From Agarophyton chilense (Eukaryota > Rhodophyta > Florideophyceae > Gracilariales > Gracilariaceae): a DNA stretch of 64,000 nt. Position 1 is the first letter of the stretch, and every line of letters begins with the position of its first letter. A program made the position numbers and the translations under genes. Of this stretch, positions 22,066 to 34,305 are shown piece after piece. The stretch spans positions 2,294,001 to 2,358,000 of the forward strand of contig JARGXX010000088.1 of the NCBI GenBank assembly GCA_030374765.1, in the 5' to 3' direction. The notes under the pieces are model-generated. The model was not told where the DNA came from, made no database searches, and was given only the letters and a program-made list of their open reading frames with translations.

Positions 22066-24584
22066 AAGTAGAGGTTTAGTATCACGGATGAAGGTTGGAT
22101 GAGTTAGAACTTGAAATATTGTCGTATGTGGTAGAGAATGATAATGTATTTAACAAATATTACGTGCCAGCAACATTTATGTTCAACGTAGCTAGTGGAT
22201 GTCAATAAAAGAGGAGTTTTTTTTAAATAAAACGAGTTGAAGAGGCTTTGTTTGTATGAACTTCGGTTCATTATCAATGAGTGAGAACTTTTAGTGGCAT
22301 TTATACAGCAAACATGAAGGTTCTCAGTAGTCTAATAATACCAACTTTTTGTTACTTCTCAATTGAGAACCTTGTCATGAATGACTAAAAATGTTGAATC
22401 TATTATTTGCTTCATATATTGTTCGGTTAGGCTAAAGGGTACTGTTCTAAAAACCCTATGAAGTTGATCAGATTTTGATGATTAAGATGATGACATTGAT
22501 GGATATTTCAGATTTTATACGAAAGTTTCTAGAATAGCCCAATAAATTATTTAACATTGCGGTTAAGTAGTCTTCTTATTATTCCATACGTTTAACATTT
22601 TTTGTAAGATGACACATGACCTACAAGAAAAGAACCCGTTAGTCACGCCACTTTGGGGTTTTTACAGAGAAATAATCCACCATTAGATTCGACTGTCATT
22701 TCCATGGTTATCTTTCGGGGTTTCGCGTTTTCATCAAAACGTTACTGCATTTATCTATCGTCGTGAATAGAATGATTGGAGGTATGGGTAGCGGAAAGAA
22801 TCTCGGACCAACAGAAGAGAAGGATACCCCTCTTAGTGTCGGACGATGCCATGTCGAAGTGTGGTGCCTCGTTTGAGACGGGTGGCAATAGGGTAGCCCA
22901 CATAAAAGCCCTAATTGAGAATAAGAAGAAATGGGTCGTAATTCCAAATTACTTAACCCAGGTACTTATATATTTGTATTTGTTGATGTATCAAAGATTC
23001 CAGTACTTGGAAAAGGAGGATTTATGTTAACGACAGAATGTGGGTGTCCCCTTGATATTTTTGCCATATTTGGAAATGTTTGGTCTTGAAATATTATGTT
23101 GGGACTCGATGGCGACGAGCAAAACTTGAGGTAGTACACAATGCAATGAAAACCTGTACTTTCTGGTCAGTCTTTAAAATGAATGTACTCCGTCAGCAGT
23201 AAAACGTCTTTGCGTTCTTTCTAGGGTCTATGCACATGGTCTCCAGGTTTGAATTCTATAAAAAAATCTCCCATGCTCAACGTGAGTCTGAAATGAGATG
23301 GTTTTCAGACGAAAATGAACTTAAAGACGATGCTGACGGAATTGTTTAACCTGCCGACGTCAAATTTGGTAGACATAATATCACTTCGTCATATCAGTTC
23401 CCATGAATGTTTTGCAAAGATTTTGTCGTCAATGAGTGTCGCCAAGATTAATGCAGATTTACTCGGCTTTCAAAGCATAAACAGTTTTGGCATTCTGTGG
23501 ACACATATAAAACCGAAATTGAGTATCGGGTTCGCCACGCAGAGCGTCAAAAGCTTTCCTGAATCGACTATTTCGTTTTACAGCGCTAGTTATTCCTATG
23601 CTTCATCAGCAAAAGTGGTCCGTTTACAAGAAAGACACCCATACATTTCCTGAATGAAACACTGTATTTGTAGGTATGCGGACTTAATTTGGTGGGAAGT
23701 GATTGAGAAGTGAAGGAGCAATGACATCGAAGTAAGCAACCATGAAATATAAATATAGGTATTTGACAAGTCGGAAAGGAGATCTTTTTTTCTGCGATCG
23801 TTTTTTCTGTGAGGAAAAAAAGCCTAGGTTATGGTATCATCGTGGTGGTCTCGTGAGCATTCTCAAAATGAAGGGATGGTGGAAAGAAATCAAGATGAAA
23901 TTATTAGGAAAAGTATAGAGTGAAAATGGGCAATGAAATTCTCTTAAGAAAAAGCAATGCTTCTTCGTTGCTTTGGTTTCGTGCAACAGCCCTCCCGTGA
24001 CACATTGGAGCTTGCTTTTGAGTAAAGAGTCAATTATCAAACATTACACAATTACCGAAAGATAACCTTCTTTGTCAATCGCACAGATTTTTTGGAAAGA
24101 ACGTTATCACGGATAACCGGAGGTTAGTGTTCGTTTAACCAATTTAACCCCAAACACACAAAAGATATATATAGATGGAAAGAAACTATTATGATTGGGT
24201 GGGTATTCTGATTATTTCTGTTAGGCTCAAGGAGCCCCGCCAGTTGAGGAAGATGTTTTTGATGGATATATAGCTCTTATAACGATTACATTTTCATTGA
24301 CCATCTACTTCGGCGCGTAACTCAGAGCCAACCAGCCGCCTACCAACCACATGAGATGGTCCGCGAATTTGTCGAAAAGAGGAGCACAGCACGTCTTGAA
24401 TGAATGCTTGCCTTTGGGGCGTGTACCCAATTCCAATCTTAGGCAATATACCTTTCAATGAGTACTATTTGCACACTCTGTTGCAACCGAAGCCGCAGTC
24501 TGTTCATGGAGCGAACAGAGAGTGCATCTCAGAAAACAAACGGCCGTAATGATGAACACTGGCCTCATATGAGGCTATTATCCT
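22066..24584. other. Unassigned desert DNA
   Basis: Mostly A/T-richer sequence. Short frames at 22708-22947 (minus), 22776-23030 (plus) and 23315-23653 (plus) have no domain I can name. Near 24556 there is a perfect 14 bp palindrome GCCTCATATGAGGC, just outside the 3' end of the minus-strand DIRS element. Confidence 0.35.
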
Positions 24585-24918
24585 CTCATTGAATACATGA
24601 CAGCTCGCTACGCTCGCACTATTACGCTTCGCATTTTTAACTAACTAATATTGACAAGGTAAACAATATTTTTTTGACAACAACATTTCAATTTTTTATA
24701 CGAAGCTTTAGTGTTTTAAACTACCACGTGATGGCATCCGAGCCACATAAACAAGAAATAACTAAGTCCCAGCCAGCTCACCCCCCCTCCCCAAAAACCA
24801 ATCCGAGACGAAAACCCATTAAATTCCTACAACCGGGTCCATTACTACTATCCAAACTAAAATTTCTTCTGATATAGGTTCCAAGCTCTAAGTTGAAATT
24901 CCAGGAGACTGTTTTCTG

Positions 24919-25722
24919 TTATAAAGATTGTTTGAAAAACTGATTCCGAGTGTCAGAATTCTGCGAGTCTGGTGCAGAATTCTGACGAACAGACTTAAAC
25001 GAAAACGATTTTCGGTTTAAGTTTCCACATGAATCCAAACCCCCAGCCCAATCTGGCGGCGGCACGTTGAAAGATTTGTATGCCCTGGTGTAAGCCGCCT
25101 CAAATGACTGACGTTGGGCCGGGGATAATTCGTTGAGCGCTTGGTATAATTTGTGTGGTTCAATATATCCCTTAAAATTCTTATCGCTTTGCCAACGCCC
25201 TCGGCATTTAATATCCTGGTCTGCGAGGCGAGCATGAAGCTTATCGGTGGTCGCCCCGCCGTACCTAAGCATGTGTGGAGTAATTGCGAACGGATTCCCT
25301 AGACGTTCGACGTCTCTTCGGAGACCGGCCCAAATCCGGGCCGGTTGATACGGGAAAAGAACTTCTGCTTCTGTCAACTTCCTTCTTCTAACAAACTTGT
25401 TCAACAAAACTGCCAAAAAATACGGCCCTATCGTGACGGATTCGTTACGGCCACGTTTTCCTATGGCAATATTGAGCATCCCATAGTGCGGCCGCTTTTT
25501 GGTTAGCGGCAACATGGCGACGTCCAATACTTCTAGCTGCAATAAATCCCCTAGCCTAAGAAACCCATCAAAAAGCAGCAACAATCCTACCCCCAGATCC
25601 GGATCCCCGTGCTTGAAAAGATCCAACGCCAATCCGTATACAACTATTTCCGGACACACGCCAAAATGAAGGTTAGGGCGCGATGCTGTCCAGCCCTGTA
25701 TACTTCGATTCGCCAATATCAA
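24919..25722 (-). pseudogene. Tyrosine recombinase of DIRS element (open over catalytic domain)
   Basis: This enzyme would integrate the circular cDNA by site-specific recombination. The 267-codon frame holds the catalytic boxes: Arg56 in FDGFLRLGDLLQL, His150-x-x-Arg153 in TPHMLRYGGAT, Trp177 in GRWQS and Tyr186 in KGYIEPH, in the right order and spacing. The frame opens at a TTG; upstream sequence continues the same protein family in other frames through stops, so the N-terminus is broken. After the catalytic Tyr there is a tail with GNLNRKSF and SDTRNQF, which the deleted copy shares. Confidence 0.8.
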
Positions 25723-25966
25723 TTTCTCGCTGAGTTCTGGTAGAAAAAATTAGAACGCTGATTTTGCGTGAGCTACGCCCCCTGCCTTTATTTGCTGGCT
25801 ACCATGAAAAAGATCAATTCAATACCTCGTGAACAATTTACCAACTTCTCCTTCGTTCCTACATCGACGGCGAGCGACTGGTTGTTGCGCCAGCTACCCC
25901 ACGAAATAACCAAGGTTCTTACGGTATCCTTGCAGTGTTGCCGCTTTTACCTGTCGGTGAGCTAGA

Positions 25967-26380
25967 TCAAAAAGCCCGTGACGGTTCATCGGCTGGATTT
26001 TTCCCGCTAGGGACATAAAAATAATCCATTGTTAGGTCACCAACGAGTACCAACGTGGCAACACGTCTGCAGATCCGGTTAAAGCTTCGCTTACTGCTAC
26101 GTCCCTTTAGCAAAGCTCCCAGAAGCGACTGGTTATCAATAATCATAATTATCCGTGTTTGATAATTACTCCGATTACGAAGAAGCCAACGCAGACCACG
26201 AATGACTGCTTCGCCCTCTAAAATGTGTATCGGGTGTTTTTTCTTCCAACGATGTCGTATTGCAATTCTCCCCTCCTGTTCTTCAGTCAATTCAATCCGA
26301 TCTGACCCTTCGCCAATTTTCAAAGGATATCGGCACTCGGTATAAACTACTCCTCCACCAATAAAGCTTTCGTATGTACA
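25967..26380 (-). pseudogene. RNase H domain of DIRS element
   Basis: The region follows the RT in the element. The frame includes a hydrophobic strand with IIMIIDNQSLLGAL (acidic residue in IDNQ) and ends YFYVPSGKNPADEPSRAF, the typical NPAD(x)xSR end of retroelement RNase H. The start is blurred by a frameshift between the RT frame (ends 26442) and this one. Confidence 0.75.
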
Positions 26381-26441
26381 AATGATTTTTTTTTTACGGC
26401 GTAGAAATATTAATCCGGATCAACGGTGCTAATTTTAAATT

Positions 26442-27331
26442 TTATTTTAGCTCCTTCCGGCTAACCACGTTGCCGCCAACGTATTCTTTTGTCGAGGACG
26501 TAATGGAATATATTCTTTCGAAAACCGAAAAGAGCGGCCTCCTTAAGAGCATAAACCAGGCCCATTTTCCAATTATGCTTTGTACTTCTTGCACCTTCCA
26601 TATCTTCTTTTTCAGCATGTTTTCAGTAATTTTTATCAGCGTTCTCATTTTTTCCCGCTTTGGCATCAATATGCCATTTTTCCCGACTTCAATTCCCAAG
26701 ACTTCTGTACTTCTTTTTGCTGCAGGCCATGATACTTTTGTAGTCTGCGAAGGCAAAGAGCTACTCTCAGACTCCTTTATCAGGGCCTGCAGATTTCTTT
26801 CCGACATCTTTTTGTTTGTTCCAAACGAAAAATAATCGTCCACGTAAGCTCCGTTTGTTCGCCAACGGAAATTGAATCCGCTACCCATTCGTCCATGGAG
26901 GAATTAGCGCGAGCTAAGATTTCTAAATGGATTTTCTCAGCCACAAAGACGGAGTGTGACCACCCCATGGGCATTGAGAGAAAGACGGAGATTAATTTTT
27001 TCCTCTCGACTTCGATTGGTGGCAAACCAAAATACGTCTTCATCCATCCCGTTAATCTCGCTAGATGTCCTGGGTTAGGAAGCTCGATTTTTGGTCGGTC
27101 GATAAACTAGAGATTAGCGTTCCGGGTGTCGATTATGAGCCTTTGTTTTCCCTCTTTTTTAAGGACCGCAAAAACATCGTTCACATCTTTCGGTTTTCTT
27201 TCCCTCAGATCTACTACCCCGCCTTCCACCAGTTTCCTAATCAGTGCACTGTAATCTTTCGCCTTCACTCCACAAAACGGCTTCTTAGCTCCCTTCACCT
27301 CTTCATCTTCTCGAATAATTTTTTTAGTCAT
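26442..27331 (-). pseudogene. Reverse transcriptase of DIRS element, broken
   Basis: The domain begins LKKEGKQRLIIDTRNANL and is stopped by a TAG at 27107-27109. The same frame then goes on with RPKIELPNPGHLARL, WMKTYFGLPPI and LSMPMGWSHSVF. A frameshift around 26860-26890 leads into a second frame with the catalytic box AYVDDYFSFG and the connection region VLGIEVGKNG and IIGKWAW. One nonsense codon and one frameshift thus separate it from an open RT. Confidence 0.8.
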
Positions 27332-27761
27332 ATCAGCTGAGGCTGCCAGACCATTTTCTGGCTATGATACTCGGTCCGGATTCAGCCAGACCCATTGGTG
27401 TGGGTCACTGTATTCGAACGTAGAATCAACCTCTCCTACGGACTCCTCCGAAACGAAATAGTTTCGGCGGTATGAGTCCTTCCCGATGCTTTACAAGATA
27501 TTGCTCGCCATGCTTTGGACAGCGTTTCTCTCTTGTACCGGTAGAAAGGGGTAGACATGACTGGCATACAAGCAATTAAGCCCACTTTGAAGTCCATCCA
27601 GTGTAGTTTGAACTTTCTTCTTGCGTCTCCGCTTTTGTCGTTGTCGTGCGCCTGCTTTCTTTTTATCCCCGTCGTGTATATCAGACGCCCCTGACATAGG
27701 AAGCACGCCTCGCATGCCCGTCGAATTTAAAATAGTCGTTGTTGTTGTCGTTGTTTTTATG

Positions 27762-28960
27762 TTAATTTTCGTTCCCGTCTTCTTTCTTGCGCAAGGCAGA
27801 CTTATCCTTCTTAAACTCCTTACGAAGTTTCGCCGACTTGTGAAGCGTTCGCTTCATTGACTCGCTTATAAAATCGTCGTGCTCTTCTTCGATTTCTCTG
27901 GCCGCTTCCAAGTCTCCATTCTTATCAACCATTGTCACTGCAGCCAACCTACGAATTTCCAACTCCACTGTCAACTCATTTCTAGCGCGCATAACGCCCA
28001 ACGAGCTGATGAGGCACTCAATAACCGGAGCTATTGTTGCAGCTTCCCGGCGGTTCCGAATGCCCGTCAAATGACGAGCTTCAACCCACGCAGAGACCGT
28101 CGGGTAGCTCGTCAGGGCTTTGCGGAACATATCTTCCCCTTCAAGACGGTCAGCCGAAACATATTGTTCAGGAAACGGTTTTCTAGCGAAAGCAAACCAA
28201 AACGTCTTGTTCGCCTTCTGTCGCTTCGAATTCAAAGCCTTTTTCGCAAGGCTCGATATTCCCTCATCTCCATCGTCGGACTCTGAGCCAGAGTCATTGC
28301 CGGAATCGACAATGACCCCTTCCATTTCCAGTCTGCTGTCGACAAGAAAATCCTCCCCCTTTGATTTCTTCTTTGCACTCTTCCGCGACTTCTTCAATTC
28401 CTTAATGTCTTTAGTCATGTGTTTCTGCGCTTTCTCCAACCCCTCCATGAATAAAAGAATTTTTTGCATTTCACTGGGGCGCGTAGTAGCCTCGTCCTGT
28501 GAATCAGGATCCAGAGTGGACTCGGACTCGTATTCACTCGAGGATTCACCCTCTTTACCCCCTGTCACGCGTTTAGAACGCCCTCGAGGTTTTTGATCGG
28601 AGACGGTTACAACTCGAGTACTCGCGACTGCCTCAGACGACCCCGCTTTTGACACACTCCCTCCGACACTCAGTGGGTAAGTTTTATCTTCAATGCAATG
28701 CAATAAGACGTCCGTGTCCCCCGCTTTAGTGATCCCCGGGATCTCATTCCTAATTACACGAAGGAGAGCATTTTTGCTCTGTGCCTTTTCTCAAAGGTAA
28801 ACTGAAAGCAAACCCCAAAAAGCTTTTCTTACGACGTCCAAGGCATCTTCCCCCATACCCTCGATTTACTGCCCGAGAGCCTTGCAGTTTGAAATTCTGT
28901 TTGTAGCAGGTCCATCACCTCTAAGGACGGTCAACCCATTCCGTCCTCGCAATTACTTTA
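27762..28960 (-). pseudogene. Gag-like protein of DIRS element
   Basis: The main frame (28703-27762, 313 codons) codes for a hydrophilic protein with an acidic/Ser N-terminal part (EGESSSEYESESTLD), a Lys-rich helical stretch (KKSRKSAKKKSKGE), an acidic DSGNDSGSESDDGDEG block, and a conserved globular part with KANKTFWFAFARKPFPEQ and HLTGIRNRREAATIAP. The upstream part of the same frame, to about 28960, has one TAA and one TGA. The matching protein in the plus-strand copy confirms that the frame was coding. Confidence 0.7.
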
Positions 28961-29860
28961 ACCCAAAGTACAGGATTGCAATTTTAAAAGGGCCGCTCCT
29001 GGCTCAGCGCGCGACCTAAATAGGTCCAGCGGTCACCCGACCCCCATACAAGTGGAATTAGATCTGGGCCTTGTGTCCGCCAGGCCCCTGAGATTCGTGC
29101 CTCAACAACACTACCCACACTTACTACTGGACAGACCTTGGTGCTTTAAACACCCCCGCCTTGCGTCAGTAAGAAAGGCGCATGGTACAGAAATTTGAAC
29201 AATTGTTTTTCAGAAAACCCTTCAAAAACTAAACACCAATATCGCAAAAAACCGATAATTTTGATATGCAACGTCAAAAAACCTCATAAGACTCGATTAA
29301 AAAACACGCAGAACCCCCAGCCAGATACGACTCTCACGCGACCTCCCGGATTGCACTGAAGATAAACTTGCGCACGTGGGAAAAACCCCTGATCACCCAA
29401 TTAAGGAAAGACCTTCCATAAATCCGTTTCCGTACTCTAACACAAGCAACGCCAGCAAACCCCAACTGACAACAAGGCATACGGGAACTCACTAAAGCTC
29501 TGCATTTCGTCGATCCTAGCCTTAAACAATTAATTTTCACCAGCATACCGCAACGCCCGGCCTTGAAATACCGATAATTTAATTTCCTCAGAAAATTGAA
29601 ACAAGTCTCAAGAATTCTGAAAAAACACACCAACATAATAGGGACCACTGGCCTACGGAGGCCTGATTACTTCCCTCTCCAACAGGGATCCCTCCCTGAC
29701 TTACTCCGTTGGCCACCTTATGCTGCCCAGTCGACACCACGAGGAGGTGGAGTAAAGCTTTAGTCGACCAAATGCAGAGGCGTCAATTTTTCGTCAAGTC
29801 TCTGGAAATAATAATCCCTACACAGGCTCTGGATAAAAACAACATCGATAATTTTTGTAA

Positions 29861-30100
29861 ACTTTGTCAATTTCCTTAAATTTTTGTGCCTAGACTATGT
29901 CGATTCTCTCTTCTTTCCTGACGTCAACCTTAAAGATCACGAACGATCGTTTAAAACAAGTAAAAAACAACATCTTTACTTCTTTCATAATTTATCAAAT
30001 ATGTCATCATCTATGGATGCCCGTCGTGTAGTGGGAAACAGAGTAAACACCCGCGATCGTCTCACCACATGAGAGAGCGACTGTAAACGCTTCTTTGGCA
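29861..30100. other. Spacer between DIRS and piggyBac remnants
   Basis: No gene supported; A/T-rich. Confidence 0.4.
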
Positions 30101-32110
30101 CGTAATGGAACAAGAAACTAGTCAGTGAAAGTGTTACAAAAGTGGACGTTGTTGTCGAAAATGATCGGAGACACATTTTATCACTATAGACTTCGAGCTA
30201 CCTGGTCGCGAGAAAGTATGCACTCTTAAATTTTGCACTTTTAAAGCCGGGGATCATGCCACGGTTCAGGCAACTCCTCAAGAAGCCATCAATTCCAACG
30301 TGGATATGAATGGTGCTGGTATTACTAATGAAGTTTCGAACAATGAAGAGCAGCATACTGTCACGGATGGCGATGACAGTCACACAATGAATCCGTTGAG
30401 CCCTCTTATAGTGAAAAACAGTGACACGCAAGACAGCTTTTTGGAAGTTCATTCGACGAAATTGACAACGGAAAATGTGTCCTTTACTCCGAATGGTCCA
30501 GTGCAAATGCATCAATGAAAAGGCACGGGACCTGTTGCAGATTTTATCTCCGCCATTCATGCACCCTGGGGACTCTCTCCATACGATTTCTTCATGAGGA
30601 TGTTTCCGGTAGCCCATTTGGAAAAAATAGTTCGATTTACCAACTCTCGGCTGGAAAGAAAAGGCTTAAAGATGATTACAGCAGGTGAAATTTGGATGTT
30701 TTTCGGTTTGTTGGTGCAAATGACTGGCTTTGAGATTTCAAATAGAAGATCACTTTAGTCTAAAGACAATTTATCTAAAAATATTGAATCTCCGCTGCTC
30801 GGAAAGATCATGTCACCAAATCGGTTTGAACATGTACCGAAATTTATCGTTTTCAGTGGCTCTGCAAACGGTCAAAAATCAGAAGAATGCAGGTGTTCAT
30901 GTGTTTCTGAGTTGTAAAGGCTATAAATGACCATCGGAAAGCTTTCGTAACTCCGCCACACACTTTTTGCGTGGGCGGAAGTATGTCACGTTGGTATGGA
31001 CTTGGAGGGAACCTGATTGAAATTGGACTTCCAGACTACACTGCTCTTGATAGGAAACCTGAAAATGGTTGTGCATTAAAGACAGTGTGTTGTGGAAGGA
31101 GTGCAATTATTCTCCAAATAGGAATCAAGATGGGAGCTACGCAACCAGATGTGCAGCATTTTGAATCAGAACATGCGCATGGAACAGCTGTTTTAATGAG
31201 ACTTGTTGAAAATTGGTTCGCAACTGATCCAATCGTTTGTACCGATTCATATTTTGCATCTGTTGAAACAGCCGAAGAACTTTTAAAAAGAGGAATGTGA
31301 TTTATTGGGGTTGTAAAAACAGCCACTAGAAGGTTTCCTATGAAACATCTATCCAAACTTCCGATGACAGCACGAGGCCAGCACGTGTCAATGGTTGCTA
31401 AACTCCCTGAATTGGATCGAATGATGATGTCTGTGCTCGCGGAGGACCGTGAGAGGAGATAATACATAAGCACTTGTAGCAGTACCCAAACAGGAAATCC
31501 CATTTCTCGTGAAAGATGGAGGACAACTGATGGAATAACAAAGAAAATTCCGCTTTCCATTGCTATTCCAGAAGTGTGTGAGGAGTACTATTCGTGTTGT
31601 TCAAAAATTGATAGGCATAATATGTCACGTCAAGATGATCTGAATATGGAAAAGAAGTTTGAAGTGAAAGAATGGTCTTTCAGAGTGAATATTTCTTTGC
31701 TGGCAATGTGCGTGGTTGATGCTTGGAATCTTTACAAGGGTGCATATGGAAACACATTGAATCTTACGCCGCATAATTTCTATTCTAATCTCGCAGACGG
31801 ATTAATAGATAACAACTGGGATGCTATTCGAACTATGAAAAGAAAATGTAAGGAGGAAGATGAAATAGAAAACAGATATATGGCTGGAACCGGCATACAT
31901 TTAATGGAGACCAATCGAAAAAGAAGGAAATTGGATGGTTCTTTGACGTCTCAAACATATCAAGGACGATTCAAAGTCTGCAAGACCACTTACAAATCCA
32001 AATTTGTTTGTTCATAATGCAAAAAGTACAATGATATGGATGTTTGTATATGTCACAGTGTAACCGGTCGTGGGTGTTTTATAGATCATCTTCGTGACAT
32101 TCCTCACATT
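30100..32110 (+). pseudogene. piggyBac-like transposase pseudogene A
   Basis: The remains of a DDE_Tnp_1_7 (PGBD-type) transposase. An acidic N-terminal part (30213-30518) is followed, in the same frame after one stop, by ISAIHAPWGLSPYDFFMRMF and GEIWMFFGLLVQMTGF. A frameshift near 30750-30960 leads to 30971 onwards, with HAHGTAVLMRLVENWF, VCTDSYFASVETAE (catalytic Asp) and IGVVKTATRRFPM. Then come SCCSKIDRHNMSRQDDLNME, WSFRVNISLLAMCVVDAW and a Cys-rich end, CICHSVTGRGCF. In-frame stops are at 31298-31300 and 31460-31462. Family architecture is otherwise complete, which suggests a fairly young insertion. Confidence 0.75.
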
Positions 32111-32699
32111 TCGAGCAACATTTAGTCAACAAAATTGACGGTCGTGTGTCAACATGCGTTTTTGAGGCCTTTAAGAGGCAACTTAGGGTCTCTGACGAAA
32201 CAATCCATTGAGCAGATGTAACTTTATTCTGTCTGCTGTTCAAGCGGACGAAAATGCGTTCTTAGACCATAACAATTATTAGAATTAGTCGTGCTCCCTT
32301 AAGAGTTTTCGAGATACACTGAACTAAGTGAGGTTTGGACCCTGTGTTTATCAGTCTCAGAGCGATCATGAAACCACAGAGCTCATGTAACTGAAGACAA
32401 ATGTCTAAAGAATGTCTTTAAAGCAGGAGGAACATGGTTAGAAAATTAGTTTTTCACTTAGAAAATAGGATACGCCGCTGCAGCGTAAAAACCAGCGATT
32501 TTTACTATTTTTTTGGAAAATAGAACTGGCCTCATGTGAGGCCAATCCGCCGGTCGTGTAAACAATAGGGACGGTTCGGATGAACAACATTGACAAGGTA
32601 AATCGTTTGTCGCTGAAGGAGACTGTACAGCTTCTGAAGCAAAGCCGTCGTGGTTCTTGAGTTTTGCGTCAGGCTTTTGACTAATTAGAATGTAGGGAC
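32111..32699. other. Spacer with inverted-repeat motif
   Basis: No gene supported. GGCCTCATGTGAGGCC near 32530 (7 bp arms, 2 bp centre) is followed by ATTGACAAGGTAAA near 32590. The same two motifs, in the same order, flank the end of the DIRS element at 24556 and 24651. Confidence 0.4.
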
Positions 32700-33500
32700 A
32701 GTGATGCAGTGGTATCATCTGACGCAGGATATAGAGTGTTCAAAGACCGAAAAATGGTAGTCTTTGACATGAACGATTTGGCCTGTATACCTCTCAGAAG
32801 AATTGGGGGGCCCTGCCCTCGTGCTATGGAATGTGTATATGGACTGGTCCTATTGGAGCGGTGGATAAGGGCAAAAGGCGTTGCATCGAAAGGTATTTCA
32901 GGTTCCTGCGATCATTTTCTCCTATAATATGTAAATGAACGTGGTTGTTCGCTTTTACCAGCTGCAGTGTTCCAATTCTGTAATTCGCAAAGAACAACGT
33001 GTTCCAATGGGCGTGTTTACATTCCTTATGGATGCAATTATTCTAAATGCATACGAAATTATGCAGACAGTGTATGATGATATGAACTCTTTCAACGAGT
33101 ACTACTTAAAACGAAGAGTAGCAGAGCATTTTCGCACACCGTTCCTGGAATTCGAATGCCCCCAACAGGCAGTGCGTTCCAACCTACCCTCATCACAAAA
33201 AGTACCAATGTACCGAAAATAACCCATATTCTTCTAGAAGCAGACGGCAAGAATCATTAGCAGTGTTACTTGTGCAATGTCTTGTTGGACGATAAGAAAG
33301 AAAGAAATTCTATTTACGCATGTTTGCCATGTTCACATGCCTTTCATGTCAATTGCTACGCATTATACCACAACATGGAAACGCTCCATCACGATTGTCC
33401 GGATGTGTACAACGCCATACAGTCAGCCTTTTTCCAGAAAAGAGCCCGGCGCCATTGTAATCGAGTGATGAAGTCATCAACGACCCTGAAGAGTGCCCCT
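32700..33500 (+). pseudogene. piggyBac-like transposase fragment B (C-terminal half)
   Basis: Three short frames form one protein end. The first has VSSDAGYRVFKDRKMVVFD. The second holds a block aligned with the family's GVDRFDQ motif, decayed to VVVRFYQ, then RKEQRVPMGVFTFLMDAIIL. The third is a Cys/His-rich domain, CNVLLDDKKERNSIYACLPC followed by SHAFHVNCYALYH, that could bind zinc. Several frameshifts. It is a different subfamily from pseudogene A. Assignment rests on the position of the decayed RFDQ-like block and on the C-terminal zinc motif. Confidence 0.5.
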
Positions 33501-34305
33501 CTTCCGTACAATAAATAAGGTAAAACGATAGTGTTTCTCAAATCCCACGTACGAATCTGAGCGATCGGGTGATTTGGCACGAACGGCCGGCGCCACACAG
33601 TGAGGGATTTGAGTCCTTCGACGCTTTCTAAGATAGTCATGGCGTTCGAACTTGTAATGACGATATGCCCGTTTACGAAGTATTGAATTTTTCTTCCACT
33701 TGAGGACGCTTCCACGTCTCCTACCGCCATCTTTTCTAAAAGTGAAGGTCCCAGTGCCTTCCCGGAACAAGGCGTCCGACCAAAATCAACACGCAGAGCC
33801 TGAACCGGTAGAGAGTAGAACCCCTTCCTGCAGTAATACGATACTGCATGAGATGTGATAGGCTTCTTGATTCGAATGGCGATGCTATCGAGCGCTCCAA
33901 TGCACCCTGTCAAAAGACTCATTACATGGCGGGAGTGTTAGACACCCAATGAAAGTTCTTGAAGCCCTTCCATAGTGCTTTGAAACTTCGGTAAATTCAG
34001 CCTCTTTATTAGTGCATCTTTGGTGTCATGAAACACTGCATATGTCGTGGAACAACCAATTCTGAACCCAATCATGACGTATAAATAGCTGGCTGTACTT
34101 AACTGTCGAAGCGTGATAGCGAAAAGTAGTTTGGTTGAAATCGATTCCCTACGAAATCTTGGTCCCATGGATGAGTTTTGACTATGAGAGGTGCGATTTC
34201 TTCGTGCAACTCTTCAAAATCGTCTTTTGAGACCCTGAACGCCCTTTTAAATGTTCTTGCATTGAGAAGTGACTCGATCTGTTTCGAATTCGACTCTTTT
34301 TTCAT
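33400..34305 (-). pseudogene. PIF/Harbinger-type transposase pseudogene 1
   Basis: Three minus-strand frames follow one another in family order. 34305-34099 has FKRAFRVSKDDFEELHEEI. 34168-33938 has ITLRQLSTASYLYVMIGFRI and the GCSTTYAVFHDTKDAL helix-turn-helix-like block. 33922-33480 has GCIGALDSIAIRIKKP with the first catalytic Asp, then YYCRKGFYSLPVQALRVDF. The last part (FGRTP onward) is degenerate. Its 3' end overlaps the end of piggyBac-like fragment B. Clearly dead. Confidence 0.75.

Larger units (their letters stand above)
24585..29860 (-). mobile_element. Near full-length DIRS-type tyrosine-recombinase retroelement
   Basis: Read on the minus strand, the order is leader (29860-29000), gag-like gene, reverse transcriptase, RNase H, tyrosine recombinase and 3' end (about 24600). 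This order, the use of a tyrosine recombinase in place of a DDE integrase, and the absence of LTRs mark the DIRS order. The leader shares about 80 percent of positions with the plus-strand deleted copy at 11.1 kb. Both copies end in the same motif: GCGAAGCG, then GCGAGCGTAGCGAGCTG. Stops and frameshifts interrupt gag and RT, so the copy is probably not autonomous now. Confidence 0.85.
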
